Origin: Actinomycetota bacterium
Lineage (GTDB): Bacteria > Actinomycetota > Actinomycetes > Actinomycetales > Microbacteriaceae
DNA: 64,000 bases
Direction of reading: 5' to 3'
NCBI GenBank assembly: GCA_030840335.1
Contig: JAUZFR010000188.1
Coordinates: 1-64,000 of the forward strand
Positions within the stretch are counted from its first letter, which is position 1, and every line of letters begins with the position of its first letter. Positions 18,395 to 27,836 of this stretch are shown one piece after another. The position numbers were made by a program, and so were the translations under genes. The notes beneath the pieces are model-generated. The model was not told the DNA's origin. It searched no databases and was given only the letters and a program-made list of their open reading frames with translations.

Positions 18395-20120
18395 GCGAGA
18401 CCCTGTCCCCGCTCGAGCCGACCAGGAAGTCGAGGTCCGCGCCGGTGTCGGCCTGCATGACATGGTCGACGTAGAGCTTTGCCCACCCGCGGGTCGGCGC
18501 CGCGTATGCGGCTTCGCTGACGACGCTTTGCTTGCGGTTGGCGAGTTCTTCGGGAGAAACGTCAAAGCTCAGCGATCGACCCTCGACATCAACCGTGATG
18601 ATGTCGCCGGTCTGCACGTACGCGAGTGGTCCGCCGGCGGCGGCCTCGGGAGCGACGTGCAGGATCACCGTGCCGTAGGCGGTGCCGCTCATACGTGCGT
18701 CGCTGATGCGCACCATGTCGCGTACGCCCTGCTCGAGCAGCTTGCGGGGGAGCGGCATGTTTCCCACCTCGGGCATGCCGGGATATCCGCGCGGCCCGCA
18801 GCCACGCAACACGAGAACGGAGTCCTTCGTCACGTCGAGCTCGGGGTCATCCAGTCGTTCGCGCATGTCTTCAATGCTGTCGAATACGACCGCAGGGCCC
18901 GTGTGCTGAAGCAGTTCGGCCGTCGCCGCGGAGGGCTTGATGATGGCGCCGCGCGGCGCAAGGTTGCCCCGGAGTACGGCGATTCCGGCGTCTTCGAGAA
19001 GTGGTGCCTCACGCGGGAAGATGACCGTCTCGTCGTAGACGGGTTGGTCGTCGAGGTAGTGAACGAGCGGCTTGCCGGTGACGGTGATCGGTTCGGGATG
19101 CAGGAAGTCTCTGACCCGGGAGAGCGCGGCAAGCACTCCGCCCGCTCGATACAGATCGTCCATGAGGAATTCGCCGGATGGCTGCAGGTTGACCAGAAGC
19201 GGAACGCCCCTGCCCGCTTCGTCGAAGTCATCGAGCGTGAGATCAATGCCGAGTCGGCCCGCGACGGCGAGAAGGTGCACGACGGAGTTGGTCGATCCGC
19301 CGACAGCAGCCACCGCGACGATGGCGTTGAGGAACGACTCCTTCGTCATGATGTCGCTCGGGCGGCGGTTCTCGCGAATCAGGTCGACGATGAGCCGACC
19401 CGTCTCGTGGGACATCGCGAGGAGATTGGCGTCGGGCGCCGGAGTGCCGGCCAGACCGGGGATGGTCATGCCGAGTGCTTCGGCCACGACAGCCATGGTG
19501 GATGCAGTCCCCATCGTGTTGCAATGTCCCTTGCTGCGGATCATCGACGACTCAGACTTCAGGAACTGACCGTTCGTGATCTGGCCACCACGGACTTCTT
19601 CGCTCAGCCGCCAGACGTCGGTGCCGCAACCCAGGGCCTCGCCCCGGAAATGGCCCGTGAGCATCGGGCCGCCGGGCACAACGACGGCCGGAAGATTGAC
19701 GGATGCCGCGGCCATGAGCAACGCGGGGATGGTCTTGTCGCAGCCACCCAGCAGCACTACGCCGTCGATGGGGTTGGCGCGCAGCATCTCCTCGATCGCC
19801 ATGGCGGCCATGTTTCGCCACAGCATGGCGGTCGGTTTGACCACCGTCTCTCCGAGCGAGACAACGGGAAGGTTGTACGGCACGCCTCCCGCCTCCCAGA
19901 TCCCCTTCTGCACACTCTCGGAGACTTCGTCGAGGTGGATGTTGCAGGGCGTGAGGTCCGAGGCAGTGTTGGCGATCGCGATCTGCGGCTTGCTGGCATC
20001 GAGAGCATTCTCGGGAAGGCCGCGACGCATCCATGCCCGATGAATGTAGGAGTTGCGGTCCTGGCCGGCGTACCAGCCGGCGCTTCGCAGGTCATCCACC
20101 ATGATCCCTTTGCATTCCAT
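18381..20120 (-). CDS. IlvD/Edd-family sugar acid dehydratase
   Basis: The 579-residue enzyme has all three conserved Fe-S cysteines: TPCNIHL, GGCDKTIPA and KGHCNTMGTAST. The C-terminal half has the swivelling domain with GYPGMPEVGNM and SDARMSGTAYGTVI. Length and motifs fit the D-xylonate/L-arabonate/fuconate dehydratase branch rather than biosynthetic dihydroxyacid dehydratase. It would convert a sugar acid to its 2-keto-3-deoxy form. It is followed by the FAD/Fe-S dehydrogenase and SDR in one operon. No clear Shine-Dalgarno precedes ATG 20120; translation from the transcript end or from ATG 20102 (behind AAAGGG) is possible. Confidence 0.82.
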   Translation of the reverse strand: MECKGIMVDDLRSAGWYAGQDRNSYIHRAWMRRGLPENALDASKPQIAIANTASDLTPCNIHLDEVSESVQKGIWEAGGVPYNLPVVSLGETVVKPTAMLWRNMAAMAIEEMLRANPIDGVVLLGGCDKTIPALLMAAASVNLPAVVVPGGPMLTGHFRGEALGCGTDVWRLSEEVRGGQITNGQFLKSESSMIRSKGHCNTMGTASTMAVVAEALGMTIPGLAGTPAPDANLLAMSHETGRLIVDLIRENRRPSDIMTKESFLNAIVAVAAVGGSTNSVVHLLAVAGRLGIDLTLDDFDEAGRGVPLLVNLQPSGEFLMDDLYRAGGVLAALSRVRDFLHPEPITVTGKPLVHYLDDQPVYDETVIFPREAPLLEDAGIAVLRGNLAPRGAIIKPSAATAELLQHTGPAVVFDSIEDMRERLDDPELDVTKDSVLVLRGCGPRGYPGMPEVGNMPLPRKLLEQGVRDMVRISDARMSGTAYGTVILHVAPEAAAGGPLAYVQTGDIITVDVEGRSLSFDVSPEELANRKQSVVSEAAYAAPTRGWAKLYVDHVMQADTGADLDFLVGSSGDRVSRESH

Positions 20121-20149
20121 CTAATTGAATAGCGTATTACTATTCTGAA
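20115..20149. promoter_or_regulatory. Operator region between dehydratase and zinc dehydrogenase genes
   Basis: This AT-rich segment contains GAATAG (20127-20132) and CTATTC (20140-20145) as a perfect inverted repeat with a 7-bp spacer, overlapped by TTCTGAA (20142-20148). The related GAATAG/CTATTC and TTC/GAA half-sites recur upstream of the binding-protein, second IclR and FAH-hydrolase genes. It lies between two divergent operons of the sugar island and is the likely joint control site, probably for one of the two IclR proteins. Confidence 0.5.
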
Positions 20150-20207
20150 TTATGACACACGTGGTCAGAACACAATTCTGGGCTAACAGCCGTCGGCTGC
20201 GGGCCTG

Positions 20208-21227
20208 ATGCGAGCCTTCGTCGTTACCGCACCGCGTCAGGCCAGCGTGCAGGAGGTCGACGACCTCGTGCCCGCCGCGGGAGAGCTCCTGGTCGACGTG
20301 GAACGTGTCGGCATCTGCGGCACGGACATCGAGTTGTACACGGGCGAGATGGCGTACATCGACCAGGGCCTGACGCATTTCCCGCTTCGCCTTGGGCACG
20401 AGTGGACTGGGCGAGTGATCGCTGTCGGCCCCGACACCGATGACGCGTGGATCGGCAGCCGTATCACCGGCGACACCATGCTCGGGTGCGGCGCCTGTAA
20501 GTTCTGCCTCGCGGGTAAGCACCACGTCTGTCCATTCCGGCACGAGGTCGGAATCACGGATGGCTGGCCCGGCGCGCTCGCAGAACAACTGGTTGTACCC
20601 GCTCGCTTCGCTCACGTCATCCCCGAACACGTCAGTGTGAGCGCAGCGGCGATGGTTGAGCCCGGCGGCAACTCACTGCGAGCGGTTGAGGCGTCCGGTG
20701 TCGGACCCGGCAGCCGACTGCTGATCCTCGGGCCGGGCACCATAGGCCTGCTGGCCGCACAGTTCGCACTGGCACGCGGCGCGGAGGTACATCTTGCCGG
20801 CACCCGCGAGAGCTCACTGCGGCTCGGTCGGGAACTCGGTGTTCCGTACACCTACGACATCCGACAAATCGGCGACACCGAAGATCGCTTCGATGCGGTC
20901 ATCGACGCAACCAGCGCAGACTCGAGTCCCGCGCTCGCGATCAAACTGGTCGAATCCGCCGGCAGGGTAGTGTTCATCGGATTGTCGTCGGGCCCCAGTC
21001 TGGTCGACTCCCGGGACATCGCGCTGGGGGATGTGACGGCCGTCGGCATCCTGTCGGCTTCGCCGGGTCTTGCCGGCACGATCGAACTCTTTGCATCGGG
21101 AGCGATTGTCCCGGACGCCCTGGTCGGCGAGACCATCGGGCTCGATGCAGTGGCGGATCGGCTCGAAGGCAATCGCGGACCTCATGCTGGTGCGGGTCCC
21201 AAAGTTCACGTCGATCCACGAATCTGA
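20208..21227 (+). CDS. Zinc-dependent medium-chain alcohol dehydrogenase (sugar dehydrogenase)
   Basis: The 339-residue MDR enzyme has the catalytic-zinc motif GICGTDIELY and GHEWTGRV, the structural-zinc cysteines GCGACKFCLAGKHHVC, and a Rossmann GPGTIGLLAAQFALARGAEV. The C-terminus ends KVHVDPR, common in polyol and sugar dehydrogenases of actinobacteria. In this cluster it would oxidise the free aldose to its lactone, or another hydroxyl of the sugar, with NAD(P). It is divergent from the dehydratase operon and is followed 16 nt later by the first IclR gene. A ribosome binding site is weak. Confidence 0.82.
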   Translation: MRAFVVTAPRQASVQEVDDLVPAAGELLVDVERVGICGTDIELYTGEMAYIDQGLTHFPLRLGHEWTGRVIAVGPDTDDAWIGSRITGDTMLGCGACKFCLAGKHHVCPFRHEVGITDGWPGALAEQLVVPARFAHVIPEHVSVSAAAMVEPGGNSLRAVEASGVGPGSRLLILGPGTIGLLAAQFALARGAEVHLAGTRESSLRLGRELGVPYTYDIRQIGDTEDRFDAVIDATSADSSPALAIKLVESAGRVVFIGLSSGPSLVDSRDIALGDVTAVGILSASPGLAGTIELFASGAIVPDALVGETIGLDAVADRLEGNRGPHAGAGPKVHVDPRI

Positions 21228-21243
21228 GGGGGCCTCGATCGCT

Positions 21244-22050
21244 ATGGACTCTGCAACAAAGCCGCCCGACCCGACCGAGCCTGAACGGACCGAGCCGGAA
21301 CGGATCGTTGGATCGGATCGAGTTCTCGCGGTGCTGGTCGAGCTCGCGCAACATCCGTCCGGCACGACACTGGACGATCTGAGCCGCTATCTGAAGAGCT
21401 CGAAGCCCACCGTTCACCGCGCGCTGGCGTCGCTGCGGCGGGCGGGTCTCGCTAACCAGTCGGCGCGCGGAACCTACGAGCTGGGTGACGAGTTCCTCCG
21501 CCTCGCTTACGAGTACCAGGACCAGCGGCCGGAGTCCGCGCGTATTGAGCCGGTGCTTCGTGCGCTGGCGACGCAGTATGGGGAGACGGCGCATTACGCG
21601 GTGCTCGACGGTTCCGAGATCGTCTACCGCGCAAAGGTCGACCCGTCGCACGGCGCAGTGCGACTGACGTCGACGATCGGCGGTCGCAATCCGGCGTACC
21701 GTACCGCTGTCGGCAAGCTGCTGTTGAGCTCCGTCATCGAGTCCGAATCCGACCTCAACCACTGGCTCGGGTCCACCCGGCTCGAGCCCAGGACCAGCAA
21801 CACGATCGTCTCCGTGTCAGCGCTCTACCGTGAGCTGCAACTCACGGTTGAGCGGGGCTACGGCATCGACAACGAGGAGAACGAAATCGGAGTGAACTGC
21901 GTCGCTCTCGGTGTTCGTCTCGAGGCCGGCCCGAAGCAATCCGGTGCGGTGAGCATCAGCGGGTTGACGTATCGCTGCCCCTTGCCGACGCTGACAAACG
22001 CGGTTCCGGCGATCCGGGCAACCCTCGATGAGTATCTGGGATCGGCATGA
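21244..22050 (+). CDS. IclR-family transcriptional regulator 1
   Basis: The 268-residue protein has an N-terminal winged helix (SDRVLAVLVELAQHPSGTTL, then SSKPTVHRALASLRRAGL) and a C-terminal effector domain containing YRAKVDPSHGAVRLTSTIGG. It is a clear paralogue of the regulator at 27876-28682: same length, collinear, with matching segments such as YRAKVDP-HGAV-LTST-GGRNPA. ATG 21244 was chosen to match the paralogue's start region; the open frame extends further upstream into the dehydrogenase gene. It overlaps the lactonase gene by ATGA, so dehydrogenase, regulator and lactonase form one operon. Confidence 0.9.
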   Translation: MDSATKPPDPTEPERTEPERIVGSDRVLAVLVELAQHPSGTTLDDLSRYLKSSKPTVHRALASLRRAGLANQSARGTYELGDEFLRLAYEYQDQRPESARIEPVLRALATQYGETAHYAVLDGSEIVYRAKVDPSHGAVRLTSTIGGRNPAYRTAVGKLLLSSVIESESDLNHWLGSTRLEPRTSNTIVSVSALYRELQLTVERGYGIDNEENEIGVNCVALGVRLEAGPKQSGAVSISGLTYRCPLPTLTNAVPAIRATLDEYLGSA

Positions 22051-22955
22051 CCGAATACGTTGCGACTCCCGCGGGGACCGAGCATTTCGAGCTTGCGGAG
22101 GGGCCGGTCTGGGATGCGGCGCGCTCGCGGCTGCTCTGGGTCGACATCCTGCGCGGGCTGGTAGTTGAGGGCACACTACTTGAGAGCACACTTTCCGGCG
22201 CCGGCGCGGGCGTCGACGTCGTTCGGAGACACCAATTCGATGAGATGGTGACGGCCGTCGTTCCGGCGGAAGATGGCAGGCTGCTAGTCGCAGCGCAGGA
22301 GCGGCTTGTTGTCATCGGGGTCGACGGCGAGCGCGCCATTGGACCGCGGGTCGTCACGGCGGGCGAGTCCCGTCGAACCAACGACGGTGCGGTTGATCCT
22401 ACGGGCCGCTTCCTGATCGGCACGCTGGCCCTCGGCGGCCAGACCAATGAGGAGTCGCTGTACCGCGTCGAGCGGGACGGATCGCTTCTCACCCTCGATG
22501 ACGACCTCGGCCTGTCGAACGGCCTCGCCTGGTCGCCGGATGGGCGAACCCTGTACAGCGTCGACACGCTCGAGAGACGAATCTGGCGACGTTCGTATCC
22601 AAAATCCGGGGCACCGGGAGAGCGCGAACTCTACCTGCTCATCGAGGACGGCTATCCCGACGGGATGTGCATGGATACCGACGGGTACCTCTGGATCGCA
22701 ATGTGGGGTGCAGGCGAGGTGCGCAGGTACGCACCGGACGGGTCGGTGGCCGCGGTGGTTCGAACGACGGCGCCACACACGTCGAGTGTTGCCTTCGTCG
22801 GGCCTGACCTCGACCGACTTCTGATCACCACCGCACGCCAGAACCTCACACCCGAACAACTGGTCGACTATCCGGACTCCGGACTGCTGTTCCTGGCGGA
22901 CGTTGATGCGACCGGAGTGCCCGCGACTGCGTGGTCGGGCAACTTCGGCCGCTGA
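22047..22955 (+). CDS. SMP-30/gluconolactonase-like lactonase
   Basis: The 302-residue protein has the six-bladed propeller signatures of the SMP-30/gluconolaconase family: LAEGPVWDAARSRLLWVDI near the N-terminus (metal-ligand Glu), RTNDGAVDPTGRFLIGTLAL with the ligand Asn, SNGLAWSPDGRTLYSVDT, and GYPDGMCMDTDGYLWIAMWG with the catalytic Asp. These enzymes hydrolyse sugar lactones with a divalent metal. It is translationally coupled to the first IclR gene and sits in the sugar acid cluster, so it should open the lactone made by the zinc dehydrogenase to feed the IlvD/Edd dehydratase. Confidence 0.88.
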   Translation: MTEYVATPAGTEHFELAEGPVWDAARSRLLWVDILRGLVVEGTLLESTLSGAGAGVDVVRRHQFDEMVTAVVPAEDGRLLVAAQERLVVIGVDGERAIGPRVVTAGESRRTNDGAVDPTGRFLIGTLALGGQTNEESLYRVERDGSLLTLDDDLGLSNGLAWSPDGRTLYSVDTLERRIWRRSYPKSGAPGERELYLLIEDGYPDGMCMDTDGYLWIAMWGAGEVRRYAPDGSVAAVVRTTAPHTSSVAFVGPDLDRLLITTARQNLTPEQLVDYPDSGLLFLADVDATGVPATAWSGNFGR

Positions 22956-22968
22956 GGGCTGCGCGCCG

Positions 22969-24387
22969 CTACGGCGTGCGCTTGGTTTTCGCGACCTCGG
23001 CGTACCAGCGGGCGCTGTCCTTCGGAGTGCGCTCGAGGGTGTCGTAGTCGACTCGAACAATTCCGAATCGATCCTTGTAGCCCTCGTTCCACTCGTAGTT
23101 GTCCAGCAGGGACCAGGCGAAGTACCCGCGGAGATCAACGCCGCGTTCAATCGCGCGGTGAGCCGCGGTGAGGTGCCGGTTCAGGTAGTCGACGCGGTCC
23201 GCATCGTGAACACGTTTCTCGCCGTCCTCGACGGTGACCTCGTCGGGGAACGCGGCGCCATTCTCAGTCACGAGCAAGGGCTGGTCGGGGAACTCCGCGC
23301 TCACGGCCACCAGCAGGCTTTCGAGCCCCGACGGGTCGATGCTCCAGCCGTAGGTCGTGTACGGGCCGGGCTGTTGGATGACCTCGACGCGGTCCGCGCC
23401 CGGAAAGGGATTGCCACCGGTACTGGCTGGCGCGGTCATCGATCCCGGATCCCTGAGGGTGACGTGGGTCTGGAAGTAGTAGTTGATGCCCAGAAAATCG
23501 ACGGGCTGGTGGATCAGTTCCAGGTCACCCGGGAGCACGAACGACCAGTCGGTGATGCTGGCAGTGTCGCTCAACAGGTCCGCCGGATACTCGCCCTTCA
23601 ACATCGGATGCGTGAAGACTCGATTCGCGACGGCATCGATCTGCCGCACCGCCTCCGGACCCGACTCGCCCTCGGGCGCGAGCTGGTTCAGGTTGAGCGT
23701 GACCGAGACTTCGCCGTCGGGGTTTGTGATCGTCTCGCGCAGAGCAACGACACCGAGCCCGTGCGCAAGGTTGAGGTGGTGTGCGGCCGTGAGCGCCTCG
23801 AGGTGGCTCGTGTGTCCGGGCGCATGGACGCCCGCGCCGTAACCGAGGAACGCCGTGCACCAGGGCTCATTCAGCGTTCCCCAGACGGCGACCCGGTCGC
23901 CGAAGGCCGCACCCGCGATTCGCGCGTAGTCGGCGAAGGCATATGCGGTGGCGCGGTTGACCCAGCCGCCGACATCCTCAAGCGGTTGTGGCAGATCCCA
24001 GTGGTAGAGGGTCGCCACCGGCTTGATGCCCCGTGAGATGAGGCCATCGATCAGGCGGTTGTAGAAGTCGATTCCTGCCTGGTTGACGGGGCCGCTTCCG
24101 GTCGGCTGGATGCGCGGCCACGCGATCGAGAACCGGTACGCGTCGAGATTCAGGCTCTTGATCAGGTCGAGGTCTTCCTCGAGCCGGTGGTAATGGTCGT
24201 CGGCGACATCGCCCGTGTCACCATTCAGGACGTTTCCTGGGGTGTGGCTGAAGGTGTCCCAGATCGAAGGGCCGCGCCCATCCTCATTCCAGGCACCTTC
24301 GATTTGGTATGCAGCGGTCGCCGCGCCGAACAGAAAGGAGGGTGGAAACTCGACCGCAGATCCGCGGTAGTCGTCTGGTGATGACAT
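22969..24387 (-). CDS. Glycoside hydrolase family 1 beta-glycosidase
   Basis: The 472-residue enzyme is a normal-length GH1 retaining beta-glycosidase. It opens [20 protein letters not shown], has the acid/base Glu in TLNEPW (E174), the nucleophile in VTENGA (E375), and aglycone residues [21 protein letters not shown]. No signal peptide is seen, so it acts inside the cell on imported glycosides. GH1 enzymes cleave beta-glucosides, galactosides and often beta-D-fucosides. It is the last gene of the operon for a CUT1 importer, 51 bp after the permease gene, implying that a beta-glycoside is the transported substrate. Confidence 0.92.
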   Translation of the reverse strand: MSSPDDYRGSAVEFPPSFLFGAATAAYQIEGAWNEDGRGPSIWDTFSHTPGNVLNGDTGDVADDHYHRLEEDLDLIKSLNLDAYRFSIAWPRIQPTGSGPVNQAGIDFYNRLIDGLISRGIKPVATLYHWDLPQPLEDVGGWVNRATAYAFADYARIAGAAFGDRVAVWGTLNEPWCTAFLGYGAGVHAPGHTSHLEALTAAHHLNLAHGLGVVALRETITNPDGEVSVTLNLNQLAPEGESGPEAVRQIDAVANRVFTHPMLKGEYPADLLSDTASITDWSFVLPGDLELIHQPVDFLGINYYFQTHVTLRDPGSMTAPASTGGNPFPGADRVEVIQQPGPYTTYGWSIDPSGLESLLVAVSAEFPDQPLLVTENGAAFPDEVTVEDGEKRVHDADRVDYLNRHLTAAHRAIERGVDLRGYFAWSLLDNYEWNEGYKDRFGIVRVDYDTLERTPKDSARWYAEVAKTKRTP

Positions 24388-24438
24388 AGGTATCTCCTGA
24401 ATCGAAAGAAGTGGGGAAACGCGAGTAAGAGGAACGGG

Positions 24439-25314
24439 CTAACGTCCGGCGAGAGCTCCGCCGATCCCCCCGACGCTGAAGTAGCGGTTGAGGAATGCGA
24501 ACAGGATGATTGGCGGCAGCATCATGACTACGGAGACAGCCATGATGGGTCCCCAGTCCGTGGTGTTCTGCTGGAAGAAGGACTGCAGCCCGACCGGGAG
24601 TGTGAAGTTCTGGCTCGACCGCAGGAAGATGACCGCCACGAGGTAGTCGTTCCAGGCCAGCAGGAACGTGAAGATCGCGGTCGACAGGATGCCGGGGAAG
24701 GAGTTGCGCAGAACCACTCGCACGAATCCGCCGAAAACCGAGGCGCCGTCCATCCAGGCCGCTTCTTCGAGGTTGATGGGGATCGTGTCGAAGTAGGCCG
24801 CCATCATCCAGATCGCGACCGACATCGCGCCGCCCACGTAGATGATCGCCACGCCAACGAGACTGTCCTGCAGTCCGAGATTCACGAAGAGGATGAACAA
24901 CGGGATGATCGCCGTGATGACCGGCAGCGACTGGATGACGAAGAGGCCCATCGCGTAGCTCGACACGAGCTTGTTCCGACCCCGCGACAGCACGTAACCC
25001 GCGGGTGCCGCGATGATGATCGCGACGACCATGGTGACGAGCGTCACGATCAGGCTGTTCGTTAGCCAGATGACTACATCGGTGGCGCCGAACACCTGAA
25101 CGAAGTTTTCGAAGCCAAACTGGGCCGCGCCCGGAGGGGCGTTGAGCAGACGAACGGACAGCACGAAAGTCGCGAGCACCGGGATCAGGATGACGCCGGT
25201 CACGACGACCATCACCGTGAACAGCCACCAGGACTTTCGCTCCCCCCGCCGCGGCGACGTTTTGCGAGCGGATTCGGCAGCTACGGTCGTGGTGCGATGC
25301 AGCGCGACGCTCAT
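24439..25314 (-). CDS. CUT1-family sugar ABC transporter permease (MalG-like)
   Basis: The 291-residue protein has six hydrophobic helices after a positively charged N-terminus of about 30 residues and the MalG-type EAA loop (NLEEAAWMDGASVFGGFVRV). It forms the inner-membrane channel with the partner permease. Its start overlaps the partner's stop by ATGA (25311-25314). The final segment FAFLNRYFSVGGIGGALAG is typical of this subfamily. No ATPase gene is in the operon, so it probably uses a shared MsmX/MalK-type ATPase encoded elsewhere. Confidence 0.9.
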   Translation of the reverse strand: MSVALHRTTTVAAESARKTSPRRGERKSWWLFTVMVVVTGVILIPVLATFVLSVRLLNAPPGAAQFGFENFVQVFGATDVVIWLTNSLIVTLVTMVVAIIIAAPAGYVLSRGRNKLVSSYAMGLFVIQSLPVITAIIPLFILFVNLGLQDSLVGVAIIYVGGAMSVAIWMMAAYFDTIPINLEEAAWMDGASVFGGFVRVVLRNSFPGILSTAIFTFLLAWNDYLVAVIFLRSSQNFTLPVGLQSFFQQNTTDWGPIMAVSVVMMLPPIILFAFLNRYFSVGGIGGALAGR

Positions 25315-26288
25315 TCGATGTCCACCTTTCTGATCTGGCGGTACAGCACGGTTGAAATGACGACGAGCACAAGCGTCATCATGAAGGCGATCGCAACACC
25401 CGGTCCGGGCTGGAAGCTCTGGAAGGTCGTGGTGTAAGCCATGACGACGAGAGACATCGTTGCGTTGGCCGGCCCGCCGCCGGTGAGCAGGAAGATCGTC
25501 GGGAAGTCATTCACACAGAAGATCGTCATAAGGATCCAGCTGATGTACGTGGACCGGGCAATGATCGGCATGCTGATGTGGCGGAAGGTCTGCCAGCGGT
25601 TGGCGCCGTCGACGCGGGCCGCTTCATAGACGTTGGTATCGACCGCGGCGAGCGCCGAACTCGACATCATCATCATGAATGGGAAACTGACCCACACTTT
25701 GAAGAGGCAGACGAGGATGATCGCGAGGGTCGGATCGGCGAGAAACAGCACGTCTCCGAAGCCGAGTGCCTTCGCGAGAACGGGAAGCGGACTCTGTGGC
25801 GTTGCCACGAGCCAGTTCCACGCCGTCGCAGTGACGACGACCGGCACGACCCATGGCAGAAGGAGGAGCACCTTGAACACGCCCGACGCGGGGAGACGCG
25901 CCTTGAGCACGAGGGCAAAGACGAGTCCGACTATCCAGCTCCCGAAAACACCGACGACGGTGAAGAGCAATGTGAATCCGGCCGCGTGCCAAAATGCGGC
26001 GGACGACAGCTGGTTGGCGTAGTTCTTGAAACCAACGAACGGTCCGTCGCTGATAAGGGTTCCCTGATGGAGCGACTGGTAAGCCGCATAAACCAGAGGG
26101 TAGGCGGTGAGCAGCAGCACCAGGATGACGGACGGAAGCGCGAGGAAGAGAAACGTGAGACCCCCGCGACGAGCGTGCGGCCGCCGACCCGCGGGGCCGG
26201 GTCCGCTGCCGGCGTTGCCCACCCCGCGCCGCGCGCGTCGGAGCCCGCCACCGGCGGACCCCGTTGCGCGCTCTTCGGTTACTGTCAC
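25311..26288 (-). CDS. CUT1-family sugar ABC transporter permease (MalF-like)
   Basis: The 325-residue protein has an unusually long basic, glycine-rich N-terminus of about 45 residues, then six hydrophobic helices and the EAA loop TNVYEAARVDGANRWQTFRH. It pairs with the MalG-like permease. GTG at 26288 was chosen because it overlaps the stop of the binding-protein gene by GTGA; the open frame continues upstream into that gene but the overlap would then be large. The N-terminal region has Arg/Gly-rich composition unlike the rest. Confidence 0.88.
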   Translation of the reverse strand: MTVTEERATGSAGGGLRRARRGVGNAGSGPGPAGRRPHARRGGLTFLFLALPSVILVLLLTAYPLVYAAYQSLHQGTLISDGPFVGFKNYANQLSSAAFWHAAGFTLLFTVVGVFGSWIVGLVFALVLKARLPASGVFKVLLLLPWVVPVVVTATAWNWLVATPQSPLPVLAKALGFGDVLFLADPTLAIILVCLFKVWVSFPFMMMMSSSALAAVDTNVYEAARVDGANRWQTFRHISMPIIARSTYISWILMTIFCVNDFPTIFLLTGGGPANATMSLVVMAYTTTFQSFQPGPGVAIAFMMTLVLVVISTVLYRQIRKVDIE

Positions 26289-27592
26289 GCTGATTCGACC
26301 GCCGTCTTCCAGTCCTGCAGCGCCTTCTTCGAGTCGGTCTTTCCCGCAAGCATGACCTGGCCGAATGCGAGCGAGGGTGCGGTTCCGTCCATCGTGGCGA
26401 TGGCGGGGAACACGGCCTGTCCGCCGGGCGATGCGAGTGTCTTCGCCACCGGCAGGTAGTACTTTGCCGCGCCGAGGCCGTCCTTGTTCTTCTTGAACGG
26501 CTCCGAGTTCACGATCGACTTGAGAACGGGTACCGACGAGAATACCTGCGAATCCCACAGCTGATGCATGTTCTTCACGTAGTACGAGAGGAACGCCTCC
26601 GAGCCCTCCTGCGACGGAGTCTCCTTGTACATCATCAGGTTGTTCGGGAAGTACAGGGCGCCGGATTCGCCACTACGGCTCTTGAGCGGAGGCATGACCT
26701 CGATGTCGCTGAGACCGGTGTTGACGCTGAGGCCGGGGGACCAGAATCCAATTACGAACTTGTTCGCTTTCCATTGCGCGTACACGTTGTCGGGCGTGTA
26801 CGTAACACTCGACGGATCAACGGCCCCCGCGGAGATCAACTCGCGGACGAAGTCCATCGCCTCGATGTTCTTATCGGTGACGGGGTTGAATTTCTTGTCT
26901 GCGTCGAACACGCCGCCGCCGTTGTTGATCATCAGGCTGATCAGCGACTGCACCCCGACATTGTTGCCGGCGCCCCCGCCGACGCCGTAGGCGTACATGC
27001 CGACCTTCTTGAGATCCTTCGCGACCGCAAGCCACTCATCCCACGTGGTCGGAAGAGTGATGTTGTTCTTCTCGATCAGCGACTTGCGGTAATACATGAC
27101 GCGCATGTCGTAGGCGTAGGGCACAGCTGCGTAGCCCTTGTCGGTCTTCATTGCGTCCCACGCACCATCGACGAAATCGTCGTACGTGCCGTCCTTCTTG
27201 AACGTTGCAATGAGGTTGTCCGCATAGGCGATCTTGCCCTGCGCTGCGTACTGGAACGCCTGGAGCCCACCACCGGAGCTCACCGCCGGGCCGGTGTTGG
27301 ATGCGATCGCCGAGCCGAATGTCTGGGTGAACGTGGCCCACTGGACAATTTGGTATGTCGCGGCGCCGAGCCCCTTCGGCGGCTTGTAAGCCAGGGTGAT
27401 CTGCTTGTCCTTCACGTTGAATGCGGGTGAAGCCCACGGCATGTTCCAGAACTTGATGATGCCGCCCTTGCCGCCTGAGCTACCGCCGCCACCGCCCGAG
27501 CACGCTGCGAGAAGCGGCAGGGCTGCTGCCGCGCCCGCGAAACCGAGAAAGCCTCGCCGGGAGAATCCTTTGGATTGCAGTTGATCGGTCAT
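26285..27592 (-). CDS. Sugar ABC transporter substrate-binding lipoprotein (CUT1)
   Basis: The 435-residue extracellular binding protein has a twin-arginine-like FSRRGFLGFAG stretch and lipobox LLAAC near residue 31, followed by a flexible Gly/Ser linker. The mature part has the type 1 extracellular solute-binding fold, with LPTTWDEWLAVAKDLKKVGM and a later GEAGALYFPNNL-like cleft region. Tat export followed by lipid anchoring is suggested by the signal, as in many actinobacterial sugar-binding proteins. It is first in the operon with two permeases and a GH1 enzyme, so a beta-glycoside is the likely ligand. Confidence 0.88.
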   Translation of the reverse strand: MTDQLQSKGFSRRGFLGFAGAAAALPLLAACSGGGGGSSGGKGGIIKFWNMPWASPAFNVKDKQITLAYKPPKGLGAATYQIVQWATFTQTFGSAIASNTGPAVSSGGGLQAFQYAAQGKIAYADNLIATFKKDGTYDDFVDGAWDAMKTDKGYAAVPYAYDMRVMYYRKSLIEKNNITLPTTWDEWLAVAKDLKKVGMYAYGVGGGAGNNVGVQSLISLMINNGGGVFDADKKFNPVTDKNIEAMDFVRELISAGAVDPSSVTYTPDNVYAQWKANKFVIGFWSPGLSVNTGLSDIEVMPPLKSRSGESGALYFPNNLMMYKETPSQEGSEAFLSYYVKNMHQLWDSQVFSSVPVLKSIVNSEPFKKNKDGLGAAKYYLPVAKTLASPGGQAVFPAIATMDGTAPSLAFGQVMLAGKTDSKKALQDWKTAVESA

Positions 27593-27704
27593 GCGAATCT
27601 CCTTTACTCACTTCGTTTGCTGTCGCGCTGTCGAAATGAACTCGTCGTTGAATGGAAAGGCTTGGTTGGTGCAACTGTGTTCGCCGACCCGAGGGCCGAA
27701 GGTC

Positions 27705-27719
27705 TTTCATTTATTGAAA
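27705..27719. promoter_or_regulatory. Putative IclR operator upstream of the ABC/GH1 operon
   Basis: TTTCA-TTTAT-TGAAA is a perfect 15-bp palindrome with a 5-bp centre, 112 bp upstream of the binding-protein start. It has the same design as TTCCA-GTTAT-TGGAA at 27837-27851 and TTCAA-CATAC-TGGAA at 28711-28725. Further half-sites TTCTGAA (27725-27731) and CTATTCC (27748-27754) lie next to it. The E. coli IclR site also pairs TGGAA/TTCCA half-sites, in the opposite orientation. Confidence 0.5.
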
Positions 27720-27836
27720 TGACGTTCTGAATGATCGATATAAGCCTATTCCATCGTCACCCCCGCGAAAAGGAAAGTGTGTCGCAAGTGTGACCTTGTC
27801 GTGCTGCGTCAGGCGGTCGACGGCTTTAGTGCTAAG

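Noticed and set aside
18267-20132. 621-codon plus-strand open frame over the dehydratase
   Set aside because: No domain features and low-complexity composition; the minus-strand IlvD-like protein has all family motifs.
22903-24036. 377-codon plus-strand open frame over the GH1 gene
   Set aside because: It is antisense to a well-conserved GH1 enzyme with both catalytic glutamates.
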